A stretch of 64,000 nt of DNA, from contig NZ_JAKFWH010000006.1 of the NCBI RefSeq assembly GCF_021731985.1, positions 1 to 64,000 on the forward strand, written 5' to 3'. Position 1 is the first letter of the stretch. The number at the start of each line of letters is the position of its first letter. Shown piece after piece: positions 58,437 to 64,000 of this stretch. Source of the DNA: Nitrosomonas sp. GTDB taxonomy: Bacteria > Pseudomonadota > Gammaproteobacteria > Burkholderiales > Nitrosomonadaceae. The translations under genes and the position numbers were made by a program. A model generated the notes under the pieces. It searched no databases and was not told where the DNA came from. It worked only from the letters and a program-made list of their open reading frames with translations.

Positions 58437-59567
58437 TTGAAAAAAATATCAAGTATTGTCTTTGCTGCATTGTTGGCAATGTCAACTACATTTGCACTGG
58501 CTACAGTTCCAACAATAGGACCTAAAGCATACACTCCCACAAGTACAAGTGGAACTGTTTACTATGTTGCCACCAGTGGTTCAGGAACCACATGCTCTAT
58601 CTCTGTACCTTGCACCATGCCTACCGTTATCGGGAAGGTTGCTCCAGGTGATAAAGTATTTTTGAGAGATGGGATTTATTCATTAACTTCAACGGTTAAC
58701 ATTTATGCTAGCGGATCTTCTGGAAGCCCGATCATATTTGAAAGTTATCTAGGTGAACAAGCTATTTTTGATGGCAGTTCAAATGCTAAAGGTGATGCTG
58801 TTCGAATTCAGATTACCGGAGATTGGGTTAAATTAAGAAATATAACCATCCGGAACATGCCGCAACAAGGTTTATGGATTCAGGGAAATGACAATGTTAT
58901 CGATGCGGTTACAGTCTATGACAATTATCTCTCAGGTATTCTTGTTCATCATAGTTACAGCACTCCATACACAAAATCGTCTAGAAATTCCATAATCAAC
59001 AGTGTTATTTTTGGTAACGTTGATGAAGGATATACCACGGAAGGGGCGAATGGTGGAAACGCCGATGGCATATCCATTTCAAGTGGCAATGATAATATCG
59101 TTAAATGGAATTATGTAGCCAAAAATTCTGATGATGGAATTGATGCATGGAGATCTATAGGAACATTAATCCAATTTAATCTAGTTTTATTCAATGGTTT
59201 ATTGGATGGAAATGGTAATGGAATTAAAGCTGGCGGCGATTCTCCTAGTGCTGACAACATAGTTAAAAATAATATCTCAGTTGGAAATCGTGAAACCGGT
59301 ATCGATTGTAATGGTGGCGATAATATCACTATCGGAAACAACACAACTTGGAGTAACAAGAAGAGCTACATCTTATGTTCGGATAGTATCGTAACTGATA
59401 ATATTGAACTTGAATACAATCATGCTGGAACTGGTTCAACAAACACCGGGAATTCATGGAATGCTGGTGGAACTGTTTTGATGGATTATTGGGATGTTTC
59501 TAATAAATTATTTTTAACTCCTAGTTCACAAACTTTTCAAGCTATTGGAGCAAGGGCAACTTACTGA
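58437..59567 (+). CDS. Secreted right-handed beta-helix protein (polysaccharide lyase-like)
   Basis: 376 aa from TTG 58437, with AAGGAGAG eight bases upstream. Sec signal peptide (KKISSIVFAALLAMSTTFALA). Then YYVATSGSGTTCSISVPCTMPTVIGKVAPGDKVFLRDGIY, the start of DUF1565/pectate-lyase-type parallel beta-helices, and many coils with N-x-(I/V)-x-N patterns (NDNVIDAVTVYDNYLSGILVH). Polysaccharide-degrading activity is plausible; no catalytic set is certain. A signal peptide is not expected for a tail spike, so this looks like exported cargo. Confidence 0.78.
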   Translation: MKKISSIVFAALLAMSTTFALATVPTIGPKAYTPTSTSGTVYYVATSGSGTTCSISVPCTMPTVIGKVAPGDKVFLRDGIYSLTSTVNIYASGSSGSPIIFESYLGEQAIFDGSSNAKGDAVRIQITGDWVKLRNITIRNMPQQGLWIQGNDNVIDAVTVYDNYLSGILVHHSYSTPYTKSSRNSIINSVIFGNVDEGYTTEGANGGNADGISISSGNDNIVKWNYVAKNSDDGIDAWRSIGTLIQFNLVLFNGLLDGNGNGIKAGGDSPSADNIVKNNISVGNRETGIDCNGGDNITIGNNTTWSNKKSYILCSDSIVTDNIELEYNHAGTGSTNTGNSWNAGGTVLMDYWDVSNKLFLTPSSQTFQAIGARATY

Positions 59568-59656
59568 GCTATTATTTTCTCCCCGCCCAGGGATAGAACC
59601 GCAGATCAAAGAGACCCTGGTGGAAAGAGCTGATTTATAAATTTTAGACCACAGAA

Positions 59657-59676
59657 CCCGCTTAGGCGGGTTTTTT
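59657..59676 (+). terminator. Rho-independent terminator 1 after beta-helix gene
   Basis: CCCGC-TTAG-GCGGG followed by TTTTTT. Confidence 0.85.
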
Positions 59677-59691
59677 ATTGCCCATAGCCAG

Positions 59692-59713
59692 CCAGCGTCC
59701 TGCTGGTTTTTTT
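59692..59713 (+). terminator. Rho-independent terminator 2 after beta-helix gene
   Basis: CCAGC-GTCCT-GCTGG followed by TTTTTTT, 15 bp after the first. A double terminator insulates the cargo unit from the following tail genes. Confidence 0.8.
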
Positions 59714-59719
59714 ACGTCC

Positions 59720-59932
59720 TTAGTTTGGAGTTTGGTATCGAGCAGATGACACGAGCAGATGAAAATCACTTCTTGTCTTTGGAAGACTCCCCTTCTTGGT
59801 GTTAACGCAGTTATAGCTTTCTTCTACGTCAAATTCCTTAAATTTATGCAGCCGCCAGATATTTCCGCTATCGAGCGTCTCAGCTTCCACCCAAAAAGCA
59901 ATAGCGGAAAATCCACCAAATTCCACCTGCAC
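59720..59932 (-). CDS. Doubtful leftward ORF
   Basis: 70 aa from GTG 59932 (MQVEFGGFSAIAFWVEAETLD). No ribosome site and no family recognised, but no other gene occupies this space. Possibly a remnant left with the cargo insertion. Confidence 0.25.
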   Translation of the reverse strand: MQVEFGGFSAIAFWVEAETLDSGNIWRLHKFKEFDVEESYNCVNTKKGSLPKTRSDFHLLVSSARYQTPN

Positions 59933-60007
59933 AATTTAGCACAATCATGGCATGTAGTTACATGACCAAAAGAGGTGTTGCTGGTGATTTATTATCCTGT
60001 TCTCAGA

Positions 60008-60763
60008 ATGCGGCGTTTGACTGTGCAACTCCGAGAACTATCAATTGGCGAATCGATAAAGATCGCATCCATGCCGGTACATTTAGAAGAGGCTTCCGTT
60101 ACCGCTATGCTTCGGTATGCCGTCGAAAGTGTGAAGGGCAAGGACATTATCGAAGATCCAGCGTATTGGACGGTTCAAGAACGCATTATGGCGGTATGTC
60201 ATTATCTGGCATCCATTTCCGATGGCGAACCGGATTTCACAATTGGTAAAGGCCGATATTCAGACTATTTGGATGGTAGTAACGATGTCGGTTTGATGGA
60301 AAGCGATATCAATATCGGTGAAGTGGGCGGGGATATCTGGCACATAAGGCACTTGACCGGCGCTATGGCCGAATCGATTGAGCGTCTAAGTGGTGAAATA
60401 GAAGGGGTATCTGGAAAGCTTCACTGGTTGTTGGGCGGGATGGCTGCGCAATTGACGATAGATGGCGAAAATAGTCCAAGTCCAATAGATGGTGAGGGTA
60501 AATTTGATCAGTTTCTTGTTGACCGGATGAAAGTCATGGCCGGTTATCCCGAGAGTGATTTTAATGCATTGCTTGGCCTATATTTCACCGGACGCGAAAA
60601 ACTACACCACTTATTCCACATAGAATTCGATAACAACGGAATTGTTTCACTACCAAAAGGAGGGGCGGCAAGCGATTTGCCACCCGCCCGATTTCCGGTT
60701 AGTACCTGCCTCTCGCGCGTCGTGCTTAACCTGGTCAGAGTCGCTCATGAGCCTGGCATCTAA
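60008..60763 (+). CDS. Tail assembly chaperone-like phage protein
   Basis: 251 aa from ATG 60008 (MRRLTVQLRELSIGESIKIASMP), with GTG 59975 as the track alternative; neither has a clear ribosome site. The N-terminus LRELSIGESIKIASMPVHLEEASVTAML resembles tail-assembly or head-tail chaperones, and HIEFDNNGIVSLPKGG is a conserved-looking strand pair. Overlaps the next gene by 17 bp in a different frame. Role tentative. Confidence 0.5.
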   Translation: MRRLTVQLRELSIGESIKIASMPVHLEEASVTAMLRYAVESVKGKDIIEDPAYWTVQERIMAVCHYLASISDGEPDFTIGKGRYSDYLDGSNDVGLMESDINIGEVGGDIWHIRHLTGAMAESIERLSGEIEGVSGKLHWLLGGMAAQLTIDGENSPSPIDGEGKFDQFLVDRMKVMAGYPESDFNALLGLYFTGREKLHHLFHIEFDNNGIVSLPKGGAASDLPPARFPVSTCLSRVVLNLVRVAHEPGI

Positions 60764-60971
60764 CATCAGCCTTTATTCCCACACCTCTTTGCTTGACGCA
60801 CTGAATCTGCCTGCAAGTGTGGCAAAAGATTTCTTTGACGGCAAGCCGTTTGGAGATTGGAAGAAAGTGCGAGAAGCGGAAGCCAAAACACAATCAGCAA
60901 TTGTCGGTCGTCTGAATTCAGTAATTCGGGCGATTGGCATACTTGCCAAGACAACAGCAGGGAGAAGATAG
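60747..60971 (+). CDS. Small phage protein, possible second chaperone
   Basis: 74 aa from ATG 60747 (MSLASNISLYSHTSLLDALN), overlapping the previous stop by 17 bp; the track start 60642 lies inside that gene. Helical, with KPFGDWKKVREAEAKTQSAI. Small overlapping pairs of this kind often encode tail chaperones, but no slippery sequence is seen. Confidence 0.45.
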   Translation: MSLASNISLYSHTSLLDALNLPASVAKDFFDGKPFGDWKKVREAEAKTQSAIVGRLNSVIRAIGILAKTTAGRR

Positions 60972-60973
60972 AC

Positions 60974-61288
60974 ATGGAAAATCCACAACAATGCCCGCAC
61001 ACAATGCAAATGGGGTCGCATGAAGCAAGGATAGTCGCGCTAGAAAAAGGAATGGAGGATCTTGAACATTCTATTGAGGACAAGATAAATAAAGTGACTG
61101 CAATGGCACAGAACAATGCTGTAAAGATTATCGAAGATAAGGCAAATCAGTCTGGTTTCATAAAAGGCGTACATATCACAGCAACACTCATTGGCTACGC
61201 AATAATCATTGGTTTGTTGCTGATGGCAGGGAAATTTACTGGGGCTATAGAGTCATTCCTAAAACTATTAAGTGGTAAGGGTTTATAA
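60974..61288 (+). CDS. Holin-like protein (coiled coil plus TM)
   Basis: 104 aa from ATG 60974 (MENPQQCPHTMQ). A helical charged region (EARIVALEKGMEDLEHSIEDKINKV) precedes one membrane segment (VHITATLIGYAIIIGLLLMAG) near the C-terminus. Same layout as the HP1/phage-type holins; directly upstream of Rz/Rz1, which supports a lysis role. Confidence 0.55.
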   Translation: MENPQQCPHTMQMGSHEARIVALEKGMEDLEHSIEDKINKVTAMAQNNAVKIIEDKANQSGFIKGVHITATLIGYAIIIGLLLMAGKFTGAIESFLKLLSGKGL

Positions 61289-61291
61289 AAC

Positions 61292-61849
61292 ATGGGTTCA
61301 GCAGCATTAATTATGGCAAAAAAATACCTTCCGTATCTCATTGTGGCGATTGTAGTAATCGGTTTTCTGACATGGGCAATCTCGAGTATTTATAAGGCCG
61401 GTGAAGCATCCAAAAATGCCGAATGGCTGATTAAGGACGCAGAGCAACGGGAAGCTTTGGCAAAAGAAATGGGAGAGGCCATGCAGCGCGTGGCTGATGA
61501 TAGAAAAAAGAATGAAATGCACACTATGGAGGTAATCAATGAAAGAGACCGTCAAATTAGTAGCCTTAATAATCATCTTGATGACAGTAAGCGCGTGCTC
61601 ATCCATACACAAAACACCGCTTGTAATGGCAACGCCGTGCCTGGAAAAAACAACGGTACCGTTGACTCTGGTGGAGCCACCCGTGAATCTGGAATACGAG
61701 TCTCAGGAGGATATGCTGAAGAGGTATATGTATCAGAAGAAATGACCAATACCATCATCAATGACTTACATCGGCAAAGAGAAGAGCTAAAGATATATTT
61801 TAAAGCATGCGCGGCAGAACTCAGGCCACTGGTAAACATTGTTAACTGA
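61292..61849 (+). CDS. Rz-like inner-membrane spanin
   Basis: 185 aa. N-terminal anchor (YLPYLIVAIVVIGFLTWAISSIY), then a periplasmic coiled coil (EWLIKDAEQREALAKEMGEAMQRVADDRKKN) and an extended end. This is the i-spanin layout. The o-spanin (Rz1-like) gene is embedded in the +1 frame at 61539-61745. Together they fuse inner and outer membranes at lysis. Confidence 0.78.
   Translation: MGSAALIMAKKYLPYLIVAIVVIGFLTWAISSIYKAGEASKNAEWLIKDAEQREALAKEMGEAMQRVADDRKKNEMHTMEVINERDRQISSLNNHLDDSKRVLIHTQNTACNGNAVPGKNNGTVDSGGATRESGIRVSGGYAEEVYVSEEMTNTIINDLHRQREELKIYFKACAAELRPLVNIVN
61539..61745 (+). CDS. Rz1-like outer-membrane spanin lipoprotein, embedded in Rz
   Basis: 68 aa inside the Rz gene in another frame. 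Signal sequence LVALIIILMTVSACSS with a lipobox (VSAC), then the short mature part rich in Pro/Thr (TPLVMATPCLEKTTVPLTL), as in Rz1 proteins. ATG 61539 is preceded by GGAGG about eight bases upstream. Confidence 0.78.
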   Translation: MKETVKLVALIIILMTVSACSSIHKTPLVMATPCLEKTTVPLTLVEPPVNLEYESQEDMLKRYMYQKK

Positions 61850-61864
61850 CTATGAAAGTTCATC

Positions 61865-62437
61865 ATGATACAAAGATCGAATAGATTGCGGTGGATTACA
61901 GGATTCAAATACAGAACCACTGAGCCTTATTGGTTGTTTACAAACTTCAGACCCAAAAAAGCAATTGAGTTAAACAGAATCCACCTGACGCGCGAAGGTC
62001 TTTTGTTTATCGAAGCCGGGTATTCATCTGACGGTCCTAGCGGTCCCACGATAGATACCAAGGACATTATGCCGGGAGCAACAGGCGCGCACGATCCTGG
62101 TTATGAATTGCTACGCAACGAAATGATGGGTGTGCCGGTGGATATCGTGCAGCCAGAGCAACGGGCTGGTGAGAGGCTGATCTATAACACCCCAGATGAA
62201 GAAAAGGTAATCAAAAACGCAAGTCATGAGCAAATCAGACACGAATTTGACAAATTGCTTGCTGATTTGATGCTTTTGGATGGTCAAATAGTATGTCAGA
62301 AATTCGATAAATATCCGCGCTTCAAGAAGCTGCTGGGTAAAGTCTTGGTATTCAGAGCGCAGTATTTCTATGACGGGCTGAGACTGGGCGGTGTATCTTC
62401 GGCAATCGTATGCCGCAAAGAATACGCAGCGCCTTAA
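61865..62437 (+). CDS. DUF1353-like phage protein
   Basis: 190 aa. LLFIEAGYSSDGPSGPTIDTKDIMPGATGAHDPGYELLR matches the G-x-x-S-D-G-P-S ... H-D pattern of DUF1353, a family near lysis or tail genes in phages. A cell-wall enzyme activity is suspected for the family but not shown. Assignment from motif only. Confidence 0.55.
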   Translation: MIQRSNRLRWITGFKYRTTEPYWLFTNFRPKKAIELNRIHLTREGLLFIEAGYSSDGPSGPTIDTKDIMPGATGAHDPGYELLRNEMMGVPVDIVQPEQRAGERLIYNTPDEEKVIKNASHEQIRHEFDKLLADLMLLDGQIVCQKFDKYPRFKKLLGKVLVFRAQYFYDGLRLGGVSSAIVCRKEYAAP

Positions 62438-62572
62438 TGCCTGCAGACTACTCACAATTCTAATTCCCTCGAATACGGGGGAATTAAACCGGAAAAACAG
62501 CCAGTTCATGGCGATTCAGTAAGGCAAAGTTCTGTTCATCAGATTCACTTATGAACTATAGGACAGCCAATC

Positions 62573-63073
62573 ATGACAGTTTCTAATACAGCATATCTTC
62601 ACGGCTTCTACAACGTTTCAAAAGCGCTTGGTGCGAAGGTTATTTCCAGCGATTTCACTATGGAAATAGAAGGCTTTGAGCAAAATTACTTGCTTTGCAA
62701 GCAAGCGCCATGGGCGCAAGTATCCCCTGCTGGCGAAATAGAGGTTCCGGGGCCGATTGGATCTGCTTCATGGCAGCCACAACAAATAAGAGTCAATCAT
62801 CAAGGGCAGATTGCGCTCGAAGAAACCGTGGCTGGAAGCATAGACAATATGTTGATCAACATCATCACTCGTGGCGGCAGGTTCAACGCAAAAATGTACG
62901 AAGGAACGCCACAAAAGTTCTTGCGGGCAAAGCGCTACGAGGACTGCTTTATACAGATGGATGACGCAGACAGGGATTGGGAAAACAGATCACAGATACT
63001 GATGTTTACTGGAACGATGTTTTTTCATTACTTTGGCGAGGTAATTCCTGGAAATTCAGGCGATTACACATAA
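62573..63073 (+). CDS. Tail tube protein candidate
   Basis: 166 aa. FTMEIEGFEQNYLLCKQAPWAQVSPAGEIEVPGPIGSASWQPQQIRVN and later GGRFNAKMYEGTPQKFLRAKRYEDCFIQMDDADRDW fit a myovirus tail tube in size and strand pattern. TATAGGACAG precedes the ATG, like the capsid gene. Position relative to sheath is unusual (6 kb apart). Role inferred. Confidence 0.5.
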   Translation: MTVSNTAYLHGFYNVSKALGAKVISSDFTMEIEGFEQNYLLCKQAPWAQVSPAGEIEVPGPIGSASWQPQQIRVNHQGQIALEETVAGSIDNMLINIITRGGRFNAKMYEGTPQKFLRAKRYEDCFIQMDDADRDWENRSQILMFTGTMFFHYFGEVIPGNSGDYT

Positions 63074-63106
63074 TTTTTTCATTAACTTTAACAGGAGTAA
63101 ATTGAT

Positions 63107-63463
63107 ATGGGAGCACCATCATTTTTAGGCGGTAAAGTTCAAACCAAAAAAGGATCATCAGGTAGCGAGGTAATTAGCGCTGAAGATGTCGATAAAAATT
63201 ACATGAGCAAAGCGTCGCCCAAGATCGTTGAAGGTGCAAATGCAGCAATGGGCACTACGGCTCTTGTAGGCGGTGCTAAAGTTGTTGCAAATACCAGAGT
63301 GACTGCTAATACCAGAATATTTCTTACATCTCAGGCAGACGGCGGTACTCCTGGTTGGTTGCGTATTTCTGCCAGAACCCCCGGTACCAGTTTCACTATC
63401 ACATCTAGCAGTGGCACTGACACCAGTACCGTAGCATACGAGCTGATTGAACCAGACGCATAA
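63107..63463 (+). CDS. Small phage structural protein
   Basis: 118 aa. The C-terminal TALVGGAKVVANTRVTANTRIFLTSQADGGTPGWLRISARTPGTSFTITSSSGTDTSTVAYELIE is a repeat-like beta domain often found in phage receptor or decoration proteins. AACAGGAG ribosome site. Confidence 0.6.
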   Translation: MGAPSFLGGKVQTKKGSSGSEVISAEDVDKNYMSKASPKIVEGANAAMGTTALVGGAKVVANTRVTANTRIFLTSQADGGTPGWLRISARTPGTSFTITSSSGTDTSTVAYELIEPDA

Positions 63464-63472
63464 GGCTGACAA

Positions 63473-63859
63473 ATGGCTACTATAGAAGCGCTCGTTGATA
63501 ATTTTCTCATGAATGAGCGTCCTGATAGTATCGTGCTAGACCCCGCGACCGTGCTTGCCAAGGCGGTTGCGGCAACAGAATTTTATGCGGGATATGCGAA
63601 TCTTGAGGCAAATGACGGTGTTGATCCGCCATTGCCTGCAATTGCTGCCAACACAGTCATCAGTTACTCAGAATGGGCTTTGATCAAGCCGTTGTTCATG
63701 CTCATGACGGAGCTTGAAACATCTACGCAGCTTGAAGCTTCGCGCGCCCTGGGAGTCGATGTTTTTGGCCGGTCATCCAGTGAAGTTCAGCAGGAAATCA
63801 ACCAATATCAAATGGAATTGCCGCAAAAGGCATTTCTGCAAACAATCATAACAGTGTGA
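63473..63859 (+). CDS. Hypothetical phage protein
   Basis: 128 aa, helical. YAGYANLEANDGVDPPLPAIAANTVISYSEWALIKPLFMLM. Adjacent to the structural gene before it; ends in a Gln-rich tail (YQMELPQKAFLQ). Resembles small connector proteins; function unknown. Confidence 0.5.
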   Translation: MATIEALVDNFLMNERPDSIVLDPATVLAKAVAATEFYAGYANLEANDGVDPPLPAIAANTVISYSEWALIKPLFMLMTELETSTQLEASRALGVDVFGRSSSEVQQEINQYQMELPQKAFLQTIITV

Positions 63860-63869
63860 TAACTGCCCT

Positions 63870-64000
63870 GTGATTCTATACCTCAATAGCGGAGACCAAA
63901 TACGTGGCGACCTTATAAAATCCGCCATAATTCGCTCGGATATGTCGCCGGTACCGGTTACGCTCGAGGCAGAGATCCGGGCTGATGAAGATATGGCTAA
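63870..64000 (+). CDS. Partial phage gene running off the window
   Basis: Open from GTG 63870: VILYLNSGDQIRGDLIKSAI...MSPVPVTLEAEIRADEDMA, still open at 64000. Beta-rich start like a baseplate or late-control protein. Only 43 residues are visible, and the start is provisional. Confidence 0.45.
   Translation, partial: MILYLNSGDQIRGDLIKSAIIRSDMSPVPVTLEAEIRADEDMA

Larger units (their letters stand above)
3049..64000. mobile_element. Myovirus-type prophage (continues past the right edge)
   Basis: Bounded on the left by the tRNA-Phe fragment and integrase. It contains a lambda-like control layout, recombination, replication, packaging, capsid, sheath, tail-tube and lysis genes. No right attachment site or downstream host gene is seen, and a coding region crosses position 64000, so the element is incomplete here. 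Cargo genes (PEP-CTERM proteins, TCM/TcmP, HicAB, umuC, SLATT-like, beta-helix protein) are spread through it. Confidence 0.9.

Noticed and set aside
59947-60249. 100-aa ORF overlapping the tail-chaperone-like gene
   Set aside because: Arg/His/Cys-rich composition of a shadow frame; the other frame has protein-like sequence to its end.
60747-60763. Programmed frameshift joining the two tail-chaperone-like genes
   Set aside because: The overlap lacks a slippery heptamer, and the second gene has its own ATG.
3049-64000. CRISPR array, retron or diversity-generating retroelement
   Set aside because: No regularly spaced repeat array, no reverse-transcriptase motif (YxDD) in any real frame, and no template/variable repeat pair was seen.

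Overview
The window holds about 3 kb of bacterial chromosome followed by about 61 kb of a contractile-tailed (myovirus-type) prophage that runs off the right edge. The host looks like a Gram-negative betaproteobacterium, plausibly Nitrosomonas or a relative. This is an inference from a PagL-type lipid A deacylase, a fold-III ornithine decarboxylase, PEP-CTERM/exosortase-sorted proteins and moderate GC with AT-rich islands. No rRNA or other direct marker is present.

Layout. 1-3048: host genes (pagL-like, a VOC protein, ornithine/lysine decarboxylase) with two copies of a ~110-bp inverted-repeat element. 3049-3096: a 3' fragment of tRNA-Phe(GAA), read as the left attachment site, followed by a tyrosine integrase. 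4455-15360: a leftward operon of small early genes ending in an excisionase-like gene and containing a recombination module (RecT-like annealing protein, Fe-S PD-(D/E)XK exonuclease, RdgC, SMC-like ATPase). 15361-22143: a cargo segment between the two control regions (TCM protein/TcmP pair, HicA/HicB, umuC, a PEP-CTERM protein). 22144-22916: divergent repressor and Cro-like genes. 22958-31230: rightward early genes (O-like and DnaC-like replication proteins, a DNA methyltransferase, nucleases, a late XRE regulator, two tRNA-like structures). 31237-34807: terminase, an acyl carrier protein-like protein and dUTPase. 34808-37331: an AT-rich cassette with a SLATT-like two-TM protein and a 510-aa protein with a possible nuclease motif. 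37560-41678: small SRAP protein, leftward exoprotein cargo, a GNAT and a lipoprotein. 41757-64000: virion module (tail lytic protein, portal, protease/scaffold candidate, capsid, sheath, tube, baseplate-like proteins, holin-like protein, Rz/Rz1), interrupted by a PEP-CTERM gene and a secreted beta-helix protein.

Control logic. The clearest regulatory signal is one 15-bp operator, TTAGGC-N3-GCCTAA. Near-identical copies occur at two promoters about 7 kb apart: two copies on a strong leftward promoter (TTGACA-17-TAATAT) that heads the recombination operon, and three copies between the repressor and Cro-like genes. This mirrors the lambda OL/OR arrangement, with the cargo sitting between the two control regions.

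Most function calls come from recognisable motifs in the translations. Virion roles for proteins without a motif are inferred from position only and are marked as such.
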